From NCBI GenBank assembly GCA_947359465.1, contig OX375873.1, forward strand, positions 60,483,573 through 60,547,572: a stretch of 64,000 nucleotides of DNA, given 5' to 3'. This DNA is from Metellina segmentata. Taxonomy: Eukaryota > Arthropoda > Arachnida > Araneae > Tetragnathidae. Below, piece after piece: positions 35,545 to 47,273 of this stretch. The position numbers and the translations under genes were made by a program. The first letter of the stretch is position 1. The number at the start of each line of letters is the position of its first letter. Below the pieces are notes generated by a model. That model was not told the origin of the DNA. It saw nothing but the letters and a program-made list of their open reading frames with translations, and ran no database searches.

Positions 35545-37538
35545 ATGTAGTGTGTAGATGGCGAGCGTAGATGTAGATGGCGAGAGTAAGTGAGCAGGGG
35601 GCAGAGCTAGTTTTGTTAAATATGTTACAACTTGCTAATATGAGAAGGCTGATACTGAGTTTTACTGACTAATTTAGGAATGTTAGGTTCAATACTGTTA
35701 GTAGAAACTCTTAAGACTGATTCTAAATGTTTGTCAGTCAATTTGCTTCTTAACTTTAATTTACTAATGTTCATGACAGAAAAGGTTAGTTTTTGCAAAT
35801 ATATGTGCTTTCAAACATTGTAGTACACATACATGCATTTTCTTTTAAATTGGAATATTCTGTTGGCAAAGGTTTAAAAAATTCAAGAACATCCAAATTT
35901 GGAAATTTTGATTTATATGTGTCAGATGTCTGCAAATCAATCAATTCCAATTGAAAATTTTCTGGAGCTTGATGTACTGGAACGGCAAATAGATCTCCAA
36001 AAAGTTTCAATTTACATAATTTTTTTCAAAATCTTGAAACCTTTTATTAAATTTATTTTGAAGGATTTTTATTTGTTCTGAATAATCCACACACACACAG
36101 TAGCTTACTGGGACATTTTCTTTTATTTTCTTTAGATAAGTTTAAAAAGTTCTGTTGATTTAATTGCTCTGAAAATAACTGGAGTTTCATTTTAAATGCA
36201 GATACAGCATTTGCAAGATGGGTTATCAATTTATCTTTTCCCATTAGTTTTTTGTTTAAATCCTTCAGATGTAGTGATATCTACTAGGAATGCTAAATTT
36301 GATCAACAGGACTCTTCCTGTAAAAACCTTGTTGGTTTTCTCTTTTCTGTGAGGAAAGCTATAACATCATCAAACAAATCGGCAAACTTTCTTAGCACCT
36401 CAACCATCTCACTGATAGCATCAGTCAGAATTGATAGCATCAATCACCAGTTTCATGAGTCCCTCAGATCTCAATTCCTTTCCACAGTTGTTCTTGGTGT
36501 ATGATGCAATGGTAATTAATTATCTCCATATCCCTGTCTCCCAAATGTTTTCTCAGCAAACTTACCATTCCATTTCTAACTCCTATCGTAGATGGGGCAC
36601 CACATCGGTGGTAATGCTTAACATCTTTTTGGGTTTAAGATTTTGTGAAGCATACATTTCTAAGATGTTTTACAAAATATCAGCTCCAGTAGTGGTATTT
36701 TTCAAGGAACTCATCCAAACGAACTCTTCAGTGATCTTAAAATCTTCTGAGATACCTCTCACAAAAAGAAGTAACTGTGCAGTAGATGAAATGTCCGTAG
36801 ATTCATCCACTTCCAATGAGAAGTACTTAAAATTCATAAGTGCATTTTGTAGTTGGTCTGATAAATCATCCGATAGATTTTCTATTCTTTGAATTGTCAT
36901 GCGAATTAAACTTATAATTTTTTTAGTTTGGTGGCAGCTTCTGGGCATACTTCCAACTTGGAAACGGCTGTGTGTTTAGATCCATAGTGCTGCTTTTAAG
37001 TTTTATTCTTTGAACATGCTAATTATGAAATTACAAATAAGGCATGTACACTTATTATTGCACTCTACACAAAAGTATTTCATCGTCCATGAATACAAAA
37101 ACTCTTGATTTTCATCTGCAATTTTTCTTTTTCTCATCTCGGCAAATTCCCGAAAACAAAGTGGGTAACGAAGAAACACCAACACTCCCAAGAAAAACAA
37201 CTGGGCCGGTGTCACGTGATAAATACGGAGATGGTGTCAATTTGGATAGGCGTGGCTGTGTTACAAAATGCGCATTCTTAAATCAGCAAACTCGGTGATG
37301 TTATTTTATCAGAAAATGCGCATGCATGAATCAGCAAGTACGGTGACACTGTTTATCGGAAAATGCACATGCTCTGAACGGTAAAGAGGAATGAGGTTTT
37401 TGAAAGAGCAACATAAAATGAAAGGGTGGGTGGCTTAAATCCTCTTGGGAAGTTTTTAGTCAAAATTAGTTTGCGGGTCGCAGATTGATGGCTCACGGGC
37501 TGCATGTGTCCCGCGGGCCATAGGTTGTGCATCTCTAG
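35545..37538 (-). mobile_element. hAT element, copy A, with one recognisable end
   Basis: The right end near 37538 reads GGTTGTGCATCTCTA after the GC-rich block CCCGCGGGCCA, the subterminal pattern of this hAT family (compare 50113). A GC-rich block containing GATGGCGAG repeats at about 35565-35600 marks the other flank. The left terminal repeat was not found; the element may be truncated there. Confidence 0.55.
35690..37137 (-). pseudogene. GTF2IRD2-like hAT transposase, copy A, frameshifted
   Basis: In order on the - strand: MRKRKIADENQEFLYSWTMK with a C-x2-C finger (37.1 kb), NFKYFSLEVDESTDISSTAQ (36.8 kb, first catalytic Asp), HLANAVSAFKMKLQLFSEQL (36.2 kb), APENFQLELIDLQTSDTYKS and ESTYICKN (35.9-35.8 kb), ending in KLRSKLTDKHLESVL (35.7 kb). 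The order matches copy B at 50-52 kb. Multiple frameshifts and stops make it inactive. It lies in the proposed mRpS12 intron. Confidence 0.78.
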
Positions 37539-38997
37539 TCTAAACTTAAAAGGTTTAGGGTAAAATGTTGATAGATGCGTATAATTTTGATGAGCTTTCC
37601 GAGTCAAAACGATTTTTTGAAAGAACACAATACTTTGAGAAAGCAGTTAAATACTATCAACTGAACAAAATTAAATTAAATACAATTATTTTTAGGGGTA
37701 ATATCATCATCAATGAATATTAAATAAGAAATCTGGTACTTATTTTTTCTCAAATTTTTTCATAAAAATGTGTAAGAATTGAATGTTTGCATTACATATA
37801 TAAGAGATTTGTGCTTTATTTTTTTTAGTTTATGTTTTAATTATTATTCATTCACAGAAAGTTTAAAGTTGTTTTGGTTAAAGCTTAGTTATTTTTTTTC
37901 AAGTTTTTATATTGACTTATTGTAAACCATTTTAGCTGTGCAAAAAATACATTTATCATTCTTAACACATCTAAATTAGTTTTCAATACAGTCAACAATG
38001 TGCTTCAAAAAATGACTAAGATCATAAAACTAGTCTATAGTTATTTTAATGAATGTAATGTTATCATTAACAGCAACAAAATCAACAATAGGAAAACGAG
38101 TTTAAACGTTTACTTTGAACAGTGAACTCGCTTTTTAAAGCTCTTTCAGGTCATGTATAATGGCGAGGAAGCACTGGTCTGTAAAGAAATTGATACGGCT
38201 TCTCTAATGTTAGAACTAGATCTTAGATTGGACTATTTTCACATGGTTAAATTAAACTAATGAGAACATTATCAACAGTGTTGAGCACGGGGCAGATTTG
38301 TAATGTCCTTTTTTTCACATGCATGTTCTTGTAAATAGAATTTTACTGCCCATATTATTGGGCCTATATAGGCAATACCATAAGTGCAGAGCATGCGATA
38401 TATACTGCACATTGTGGTTTGATTAGATCCATGAACTGGGTACAACAAAAAATATAGAATTTATAGTATAAACATATTTTTAAACAGCTGAAATTGTGAA
38501 TTATTCACATTAAAGAATTTTTTCTATTCAGTTTTGAAAGAAAGTGTATTATCTAATACTGATTACCATTTAGAATCATACAAACTTGAAATTTGTGCCT
38601 AGAAACTCAAGGATAATCATGCTATTTTCAGGTTACAACCAACAGTCAACTGTATGTAATGGGTAACACAAATTTTTGTTCTAATTACTTGTTAAAGTAA
38701 AATGAATAAGTTTTTACTGTCATAATACGAAAATATGTAATACAAATATAACAAAAATTTCCAATATAACTTGTGAAATAACATATACACAAACAAAAGA
38801 ACATATGAGGGGTGTATAATTTTGTGTGTAACAAATAAATAATTTATAACAGCAAAATTGTTTCATGTTTCAATTACTAAAAATAATCAATGAAATTAAG
38901 CTTGTTGAAATTTTCTTAATCTGGTGCTGATAGTAATTAATTTTTTTAAATATTCTGAGAACCAAGGAGAACAATAATATAGAGTAGAAAATCTTAC

Positions 38998-39074
38998 ATT
39001 TAGGAGTTGCGATGATGTTGCTTGCAAAATTACAAAGGGGTCGGCAAAATCTCAAGATACCAGCCATTCTAAAC
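38998..39074 (-). CDS. mRpS12: Candidate first coding exon of mRpS12 (mitochondrial presequence)
   Basis: On the - strand a T-rich tract ending in CTAG (AG at 39075-39076) precedes a short leader and an ATG at 39067. The 23 codons read MAGILRFCRPLCNFASNIIA then TPK, a basic, acid-free, amphipathic sequence of the kind that directs proteins to mitochondria. A strong donor (GTAAGA) follows at 38997, leaving one base of a split codon. The 30740 exon starts at the second codon position, so the two join in frame. Both exons lie on the same strand in the right order, with an 8.2-kb intron full of transposon debris. The link is inferred from phase, order and presequence character. The acceptor before the ATG implies a further non-coding exon upstream. 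Confidence 0.6.
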
Positions 39075-39500
39075 CTAGAGAAATAAATTTTCTTAGAACA
39101 AAGTAACTAATGAGGTACACAAAACTCAAGCTTTGATAAAAATTACACATTCAGGAAAACAATTATCATTTGAAGAGCTATAAAATCGGAACTGAGCTTA
39201 CATTACATTCTCAGGAAAGATGAATGCTTAAATGTTAGAGTCCCTTTTCTTAAAATTGAGTTTAAATAATAAAAGTATGTTTCTTCATTAAATTCTTGAA
39301 GCTAGGGCAAGATTTGAATCTGTTTCTCAGAGGCAATACTATATAATGGAGAGTTTAAACTCACTTCACAGTGGAAAAATAACTCAATTTTTAATTTTCC
39401 TACTTTTAGCATTGGTGCTGACATTTGGGATTGTGTTAAATAAAATATACCTGTTTGTTTCTAAATTTTATGGGGTTTTTTAATGAAAAAGAAACATATT

Positions 39501-39754
39501 TTAAATTTTGTCTTGAACCTGATTGTTTGTGAAACTACACAGCATGGTTTGCAAACAGTTCTCTAAAAACTCTGTAGTGCAGCTAGCAGGAGAGGACATT
39601 CGACCTTGAGTCAGTTGATTTTTGAAAAAGTGTGAAAGGTAGTCAGGGAAAACATCTACCAAACACAGAAGAAGCATATATGGTGATTGCAATAAGAACT
39701 TTTGTTCAATGCTGTCGTGAACAACTTTGCAATATTACATTCTTGTATTATTTT
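39501..39754 (-). pseudogene. Coding-like fragment of unknown origin
   Basis: On the - strand the frame is open from just after a TAA near 39754 down to 39501 and reads like protein: HDSIEQKFLLQSPYML, then LCLVDVFPDYLSHFFKNQL, then SPASCTTEFLENC. A possible donor (CAG then GTTCAAG) occurs near 39512. The 5' side lacks a convincing pyrimidine tract. It lies about 430 bases upstream of the proposed mRpS12 presequence exon on the same strand, but has no start codon in a good context. It may be an exon of another gene, or a retroposed or captured exon. I do not recognise the family. Confidence 0.3.
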
Positions 39755-41080
39755 TGCATGTATACTTTTATAACTTAATGTGTGTTAATAGTCTATTATT
39801 CTTCAAAGGTTTTGTAACTAAGGTAACTCTAAAGTTATAACTTCCTTCTTCCTTTTCTTGTAACAAAAAAAAATGGAAGTTTTTAGATTTTATATTGAAT
39901 ACCAGAAATATTGTTCTATTCAAAGTTTAATTTTAGAAATATTAAAAATCTAACACTTTTCATGTAATTTTTTTCTTTTATCCAATTTATGGAGAAATTG
40001 CTTGACAAACTAAATAACAAATTCAAATGAATTGAGGAAAGATGAAAGTTCTGTCATTTATTCAGAAAAATTATTCTAGCTTTGCTTCTTGGTTTCTTTT
40101 CACCCACATGATTCAAAATATTTCCCACCCACCCCCAATTCACAGTAAAAACTTGAACATAAGGCTTACCTCATGGGAATCCTGAAATTTATTCGAAATA
40201 AAGCAAATGATAAACCCAGTACCAGAATCAGTGCAAAAGATGCCAACCGTGGAAAAAATTTCTTTACACTGTACACTGTCACCAAACCCTAATTTAACTA
40301 ATAAACAAGTTCGAAACCATGCGACTAGACTGCCAGCTTGCAGGAGAGATTATACTGATGTTTTTTTAAGCAATTTCAGGAATAATTTCCACTAAAATCA
40401 TATGGTAGAAAGAACATAGGTGTTTCTCAACCACTGGCTTGCAGACTAGTATGGGCCCTGGGCATCAATTCAACAAGAGGTTTTTATTTTTTGAAATTTG
40501 TGTTTTTTATGTCTGTATTTTTCTGAATGTGTCAAAAAATTCAGACAGAGAACACCTATATAACATATGTGTATCAAATGATAGTGATCAATTTGCAACA
40601 AAGTATCTAGAAAACTTTTCCACTGAAATTGAAAATCCAAGCAGGCTGCCTGGTTTTCAAATCTAATAACACCCTTTCCTTGCAAATGGGCTGTGTTGTG
40701 TGCTTTTGCAGTTTTTGTTTCAAAACCAGAGAGACATGATTTTAAAACCAATAAGCTAGAAAATTTCAATTTTAATATGGACAAGACATGTTTAATTGTG
40801 GTGTAAAGAAATCTCATATTTAATGTGTTTATAACCCAACAAATATAAAGTTTTGATGATCAGAATGGTTTGGTCGTTTTAGCATTTTATGGTACAATAC
40901 AAAGTCCCAAATTGTCCAAAATCCGGACGTTTTGCTGACCAGCGCATTTTCTCTCACTTTTTCTGCCTCTTCCCCTCTTCAATTTTTAAAAACAATATGT
41001 TCAACCTGGACCAAAACTTACGAAAGAAATGGACACATTCAGAGTAAATGCCACACAGAATAATTAGAAGATTTGTAAGT

Positions 41081-41265
41081 AAAATTTGTTGTATTGTATT
41101 AAAAAGGTTTTTTTCCCTTTTTTGAAAAAATTATTTTTATATGTCTGCTATTTATATTGCAATACTATCTGCCTGTTATTTTATTTGTTGTATTGTATTA
41201 AAATTTTTTTCCTCTAAAAAATTGTTCCTGTTTATGTCTGCTATTTTAGTATTGTAAACGTGTTC
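41081..41265 (+). repeat. ~105-bp tandem duplication
   Basis: TTTGTTGTATTGTATTAAAA at 41081 and 41186 is followed in both units by TTTTTTCC and TATGTCTGCTATTT. Diverged copies, no gene. Confidence 0.6.
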
Positions 41266-41387
41266 CGGAAGTAAATAACAATAGGACAAGTTCATGTATG
41301 GTTCGAGGGCGGGCTTAGATTAGGTTTTTTTGGCAAATAATTCTAAATCCGGAAGGAAAAAAAAATGTGGAGTATTCCAGATATTGT

Positions 41388-41590
41388 AGTGTATAAAGGT
41401 TATATTTGGCTAATCTGAACCAAACACAAGACAATGTCAGGTAAAAAATATTACAAAAGGGAAGAAGGAGGGACTAGGGAAGAGAGTAGTGATGAGAGCA
41501 GAAAAGATTGCTTGGATATCCAGTGAGCATGACTTCAAAAGAAAAGATCACAACAGTACCTCAGGTCTGGGGATCAGAATGGGACATGTC
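41388..41590 (-). repeat. SINE-like repeat fragment
   Basis: GGTTATATTTGGCTAATCTG, CAAACACAAGACAATGTCAG and GGGACTAGGGAAGAGAGTAG match 63155-63400 in order, without the inner insertion found there. No gene content. Confidence 0.5.
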
Positions 41591-42299
41591 AATAATCAGC
41601 AAAAATTAATAAAGTAATATTGAACCGAGGAAATTAGAATATACTAGTTTCATTACTTAAGTGATGATAACTAATTTCATTATAATTTGTATTTGTAGTA
41701 ACTCCCGTCAAAATTAAAGGTACTAACTCCCCTTAAAATTATTTTATGGACAAAACCATTATGAGTCCTTCTTTTCAGTCTGCCAATTGATATTTGGTAA
41801 AAAAATTGAAACAATGTCAAAGTTGCAGCATTAATTAAAATTTTACCAAAGGTTCCTGTTAAATTTCAGGTGTATTCTTATTCTAGTTTTCACTTCATTG
41901 CACAGGTAAATGAAATGGCTGAGGAAAAAGAGAAAAAGGAAAGGGCATGGGAATGAAGGGCTTCATAATTAATCTATTTCAATATAACATTAGCATCGTT
42001 TACAAGACCAAACCAATCGACCCAGGTAATTCAAGGGTGAAAGGGATTTTCGAAGATTACCCGCATCATAAAATAAAAACCCATTTATATGCAAGCTGAT
42101 ATTTACGCAGGATTTTACCTCACTTTCTTTAACGCCTGTGTCACATGACAAGCAGACTCCTAGGATATTTTTATTTCTCTATCTTCAGCAAGCTACTACA
42201 ACATGAAGTTTTTTCGCTTATTTCTTATATTTTATATGCAAAGGAGCATAGAAATATCATAAGATTGGCAAAGAAGGACCACGGCATACAGATTAATTG

Positions 42300-42470
42300 A
42301 TGAAATTGTTAGATGTGCAGCCACTGGCTCAGCACTCCTCTGAAAGCCAGTGCTACTCAGCTTTTGGGCAATTCCTTTATAAATATCACCGTCTCTTACG
42401 GCGCCATCAAATTTGTCTTGGATTATATACGATTCCAAAAGATATATCAGCGCAACTACCTTGGCATTTG
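42300..42470 (-). pseudogene. Myb/SANT-like DNA-binding domain fragment
   Basis: On the - strand the frame reads VVALIYLLESYIIQDKFDG, AVRDGDIYKGIAQKL and GFQRSAE. This matches the trihelix/Myb-SANT-like pattern (LLELY..., F......K..IYKxIA.xL...G..RTxEQC). After SAE the expected QCR block is out of frame by one base. Such domains occur in PIF/Harbinger-associated proteins and in MSANTD host proteins. A fragment, about 50 residues. Confidence 0.5.
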
Positions 42471-43908
42471 TCTACCAATCAGAATAAATCTTAATATTTT
42501 TCTGTTGCAATAACGCTCTCCATTTTTTTTAAACTGACATAAACAAAGTGCAAGGGATTGTGGGATACGAAATGCATTATGGGAAAAGAGGGTAACTTCA
42601 AAACCACAGGACTTGACATGGGTTGAAATCAACCTGCGTATTTCCTCACTTTTTCCACACATTGCAAAAGCAGAGTAGAAAAAACCGGTTTAACTCTCCT
42701 TTTATTGCTTAAATTAAATAATTTAATTTAAATACTTAAAAGTTATGTCCTCTAATGAATATTATGCAAACAAATATAAAACAACTGATAGCAAAAACAA
42801 AAATCAACAATAATTAAAATTCAGATATATTTATTTAAGAGACATTGAATAAACATATTGATCACTTACCAGTGGTTATAAAATACTTTCTTGCTGTTTA
42901 GTTTTTCATAGCAGAACTTCCTGAAAAAATGTTAGCAAAATATTTTATGCTTGTTATTCACTTCTAACAGCAAATATTGTTTTAGTTACACACATAAGTA
43001 TACCTAATACTAAAACCTCAAGGTTAGAGATAGTATAATTTATGTTCAAGAATTTAAGTACAAGTCATCTCATTTTGTTCTCTTATGTTTGTGCCGACAA
43101 AAAAGATACAATACATCGTAAAAATGAACTAGAAAAACATTGAACTGCAGTTATGAAAATCTAATTTAAATACTTGTTTGATATCATAAAACACAAATAT
43201 AGTCAAAAACATAATTTTTGTCCACTTCAATCACTTTTAAAACCCATTAATCAAGCTTTGAAAAAATACAAGCAAATGAAAGTCTAATGTTTCGATGTGG
43301 TTAATACGTGATTGAAGCATGTAAAGTTCTTCAAAATTCAAATGATAGGTACAGTATTGCAGTACAATAAAACCTTGAATTCATGTTCATCATGTAATCA
43401 GTACTGAAAACAAACTAAGTACAAAACCAAAGCAGAGTTTGCAGAAAAATACATTACACTGTAACAGAATAAACTAGTTTGGAAAACTGATGTATAATAG
43501 TACAGAAAAAATGTACACGTTTGTTTGGATTGGGTTTAATGGCACAAGCGTCTTATTAACTAACACATAGCCAGAGTAATAAAACTGAAACACTTGATTA
43601 CGGTGGTATGTTGAATCTAATATTTTCAGTGAGAGGTGACATCAATCATACTGTTCTCGGATGTCAAGCGCATTTCAACCATTATTGTTCCAGTATAAAT
43701 TTTTGAGGCCACATTTGTTTTTAGCAGTAAAAAATGTTGCCAGGAAAGAATGTGTTAGTCCACAGGATGTTTTTGGTAAAGCAGTTTTTTAACAAAAATT
43801 GTCTTTAAACTTAACTTTATGAAAACCAGAAAATTATGAAAAAATGTTGATAAAATAGTTTTAAGATTTAGATTGATAAGAAAGTATAAAAAACATAAAC
43901 AGAAGGAT
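42471..43908. other. No gene seen
   Basis: AT-rich; a SINE fragment (GGGTTTAATGGCACAAGCGT) lies at about 43533. The mRpS12 promoter and untranslated first exon could lie in or near this stretch, but no clear signal was found. Confidence 0.45.
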
Positions 43909-45343
43909 GGAGTTGTCGTTTACGGCAAGAAGGCGATTTATTGCCAAATATGGTAACCACCACTTTTTTGCATTTTTCGTACAGCAACCCTATCTGCAAA
44001 ATTTATTTATTTTCCCCCGCACTGAATGGTTTAGATTAGTATTTTTTGCGTTGTTTCATTGGTTAACGCTTGTTTACCACATTTGTTTAAATTATATTAT
44101 TCAGTTGGACGTCATTTTTTTGTTGCTTCGGTCGAATTGTTCCAATGCCACCCTTTTTACATCGCTTTGGATTTTTTGTTAGTTTTTGATTTTGTCGGAG
44201 TTTTGGATTTTACCCTCGATCAGGTATGGCAGTAGATGGTATTACTAACCGTATCAATTCTTATTTTTTTCCAAAAATGTTTGATGAGAGAGTACATGAT
44301 CTGGAGAGCATGAAAGTTATATAATGTTATCAGAAAGTTGGTTTGATTGCTAAGAAAACTGAAATGTCCTGAGTGTAGGAGTGAAATGGCTTTAAAATTA
44401 AGAAAGGATTTGACTGATAGGTATGAATGGAGGTGTACAAAGGATGGACACTATCAAAAGAGATCTGTGCGAAAGGGTACCTGGTTTTGAAAGTAGTCAT
44501 TTGCATATTTATTAGACTCTGTTGATAACGTGGTACTGGGTTAATGATATTTCAATAAAAAGTGTTATGAATGAGATAGATGTGGCAATACATACTATGA
44601 CTGATTGGTACAATTTTTGTAGAGAAGTGTGGGTGGATGCATGCTTTAAATTTAATGGTAAGATTGGAGGAGAAGGAAAGACGGTTGAAATTGATGAGAG
44701 CAAGTTTGGCAAAAGGAAGTATAATAGGGGTCAATGAGTGGAAAGTAAATTAATATTTTAAGGACTTGAAAGAGGTACGGATAAATGTTTTATGGTTGTA
44801 GTGGATGATAGGAGTAAGACTGTTTAGGCTAACATTATTCACAAAAGAATTTTGCCGGGAACTACAAAAGTGTCCGACTGTTAGAAGTCTTATGCTGGTA
44901 TCGGTAACCTGAAGGACGAGGAGTTCAAGGGTTATCGATTCAAGCATAAGACCGTCAACCATAGTCAGCACTTTAGGACCTGGCTACAGGAGTCCATACC
45001 AATGCGATCGAGGGTGTGTGGGGTGCCGTTCAACAAGTCCTTAAGGGATCCGGCCACGTAAAGGGTCAGTTTGAAGGTTACCTCTTACCAGGCCGAATAC
45101 ATCTGGCGGTGAAATCACTTGGGGACGGAGATTCAGAGAATGTGTCTTGCATTTCTAGTGGAAATTGAGAAAATTTATCCCACAACAATACAAGGTAAGT
45201 TTAATTTTTTAAAACTTTTTATTGTGTATTTGTGCATTCTTCGTTTCCGTATATGCAAATGTTCACAGTGTGGATATTGCTGATACGGAATTTGGCCGAC
45301 ATATTGATTTGGCGACAAACGTCTTACCGTGAACGACAACTCC
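43909..45343 (+). mobile_element. Merlin (ISXO2/IS1016-like) DNA transposon
   Basis: Inverted ends GGAGTTGTCGTTTACGG at 43909 and, in reverse complement, GGAGTTGTCGTTCACGG ending at 45343 enclose a 1.4-kb element with a Merlin-type transposase on +. An 8-9-bp duplication expected for Merlin was not visible directly at these ends, so the exact limits may be off by a few bases. Confidence 0.75.
44280..45180 (+). pseudogene. Merlin transposase (ISXO2-like DDE domain), interrupted
   Basis: Blocks in order: CPECRSEMALKLRKDLTDRY (zinc-binding Cys pair), DWYNFCREV, KTVEIDESKFGKRKYNRGQ (first catalytic Asp/Glu region), ERGTDKCFMVVVDDRSKT, RILPGTT followed by VSDC (second Asp), then YRFKHKTVNHSQHF and a QFEGYL block near the end. 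This is the ISXO2-like transposase order. Several stops and frame changes (near 44510, 44735, 44830 and 45000) inactivate it. The third catalytic segment (usually NAIEGVW) survives only as a shifted trace. Confidence 0.78.
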
Positions 45344-46074
45344 ACTAAGTATTGGGTTGAACTTTTTGAAATCACTCCAAACCAGATCATTCAATAGAAA
45401 ATGCAGTGTCTTAAGCTCGACTAACCTTTTGAAACAAAAAATGGAAACTTCAAAGAAACGAAAACTGATCACAGAACGAGAAATAAGTTTTTTTCCACAA
45501 ATTAAACTATTTACTTTTACCTTCAATGGAAAAAGAAAAGCAACGAAAGAAAAGTATACTCACTTGTTTGTTTACTTTCTCAATCCGTTTACTTCCAATG
45601 AGTTGAGAGGTTCGCTGTCTGTAAAGAATGATTTTTTTTTCAATAGTAAGCAAGTAGCTCTTTGTTTTACAGTAAATTCTTTTTTTTTTTTCAGAAGTTT
45701 AAAAAACGTAGCGCAGTAGTGATAATAATTATTATTTTCGTAACATAAAAATTTATCAATTTATTTCAAATACTACTATAGCAGTTTTAGTATTACAAAC
45801 TAAATAGACTAATGGCAATGATGGTGCTGCCCGTTGTGATAAGTTATCGTACTAGTCACTAAATAAAAAGAATATTTTTAAATTTCCTATTTAGAAAGTG
45901 TTTTTTTTTAATTGCAAGTGTTGATAAATGAACTAGTCTGATCAGTTAGTTTGCTTTACAGTCCTACATTTAGTAAAATTATACCAAAGGAAACTATTTC
46001 AAAAAATTAACAGAACTTATGACTTTATGGCATCGCTTGAATATCGGACTCGGGAAAACTTTTTCATCAACCTT

Positions 46075-46225
46075 CTAATGAAAGCATTCGGATCTTTCCC
46101 TTAAGGGACTGATCCCTGACCGTCGTCAATAGCCCGTTGTGTTGCTCTAGTACGACGTTAACTAAAATTACCAAATTACCATCTAATTAAATAAACCGTT
46201 GTGTTGCTCCAGTGGCGAAAATTAT
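46075..46225 (+). repeat. Two SINE tails in tandem
   Basis: CCCTTAAGGGACTGATCCCT and CCCGTTGTGTTGCTCTAGTA then GACGTTAACTAAAA form one 3' tail; a shorter CCGTTGTGTTGCTCCAGTGG follows 70 bases later. The repeated TTACC/AAATTACC run between them is the likely 3' terminal repeat. Confidence 0.5.
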
Positions 46226-46533
46226 AGAACCTACCTAAAATCCAATTAAATGGAGTAAGCGCGCGTTTCTTAATGCTGTTGCTTCCGGTTGCTCGGTTTG
46301 AATAACTGTCATGTCAGGAAAAACATGAATTCTAATGGACAAAATATTTATTGGGAAAAGTGATTATCTAGCATGATTAAAAACACTAACATGCGTTTCT
46401 GTAGCCAATCGGTCCCCTTTTATTTGTAAGCCAACGTGTCTTACGCTTTTAAGATATTACGATAGCTACTCCGCCCATATGCTCCGTCTATTTCTTTAGA
46501 AAGTCGAATGCCTATATCATTTTACGACGTGAA

Positions 46534-46579
46534 ATGTTTTTGTAGCTAATCCTCTTAAGAGGATTAGCTACAAAAACAT
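46534..46579. repeat. Perfect 46-bp palindrome without spacer
   Basis: The left arm ATGTTTTTGTAGCTAATCCT continued by CTT is followed directly by its exact reverse complement, 23 bases per arm with no loop. It lies 14 bases before the hAT element at 46594. Nothing known explains it. Confidence 0.9.
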
Positions 46580-46593
46580 ACCCTTAGCCCAAT

Positions 46594-47273
46594 CAATGGC
46601 GGTTTATGCGGTAAGAGGACTAAGCGGTTGCGTAGGGCCCCGGAATACCACAGAGCCCCGAGGTCTAAAATATAAAAAGTTGAAGGATATTTACAAAAGT
46701 GACATTGATATTTGTACTTTTGAAGATGAATTTGACCATTTTTTAATATTTCTAAAAGAAAACGAGGATACCATAAAAACCACACCAGACATCTCTCGAG
46801 CCGCCAAAGAAATGTCTTGCACATTTCGGAATGTTGAAATGGTATTGAAATTTTTGATTAATGATTCCCTTATCTAATAGTCAGGAGAAAGATGGTTTTC
46901 TGTTTTAAAGCGTGTAAAAAGTTATTCAAGGAGTACTATGGAATAAGAAAGATTAATTAATCATTCTGTATATCGAGCAAGAAATTCACGCTGCCAAGTT
47001 TACATTGTCAATCCTAATACGTAACATGCAAGCTGAATTGACACTGCCAAATTAACTGACGAATTTGCAAGAAATAAAGTAAGACGGAAATTCATGTAAG
47101 AAATAAGTTTTTTTTAAATTAAATTTATTTAATGTGTTATGGTATGAAATTTACTTTTCTTTTTTGTTAAGAACTCAATGGGGAGAGTTTTCTTTAAACT
47201 TTTTTCTTTCTTGAGTTTGAGGGCCACGAAAATTTTACCGCTTGGGGACCCCACTTGACTTGATCCGCCACTG
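46594..47273 (+). mobile_element. Deleted hAT element, 680 bp
   Basis: The left end CAATGGCGGTTTATG and the right end GATCCGCCACTG form a short terminal inverted repeat. A perfect 8-bp duplication AGCCCAAT lies at 46586-46593 and 47274-47281. The interior keeps only the start and the last part of a + strand transposase. Confidence 0.85.
46639..46995 (+). pseudogene. Remnant of a hAT (ZMYM/TTF-type) transposase with C-terminal dimerisation motif
   Basis: The frame reads DISRAAKEMS, CTFRNVEMVLKFLI, a stop, then SGERWFSVLKRVKSYSRSTM and ERLINHS. The SGERxFSxLKxxK..LRSTM...ERL order is the conserved end of the hAT dimerisation domain. The RNase H-like catalytic core is absent, consistent with an internal deletion of the hosting element. 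Confidence 0.65.

Larger units (their letters stand above)
30741..38997 (-). other. Proposed 8.2-kb intron of mRpS12
   Basis: Bounded by a GTAAGA donor at 38997 and an AG acceptor at 30741-30742, both read on the - strand, with matching phase 1. The interval holds a deleted Tc1 element, a SINE with target duplication, a retrotransposon RNase H remnant and a GTF2IRD2-like hAT remnant, separately listed. None carries an intact gene. The Tc1 end lies about 60 bases from the acceptor, close to where a branch point would sit. Confidence 0.55.
39755..42299. other. No certain gene
   Basis: Holds the tandem duplication and SINE fragment near 41.1-41.6 kb. A + strand stretch at 40207-40395 (VRNHATRLPACRRDYTDVF) reads slightly like protein but has no recognised family. 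Confidence 0.4.
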
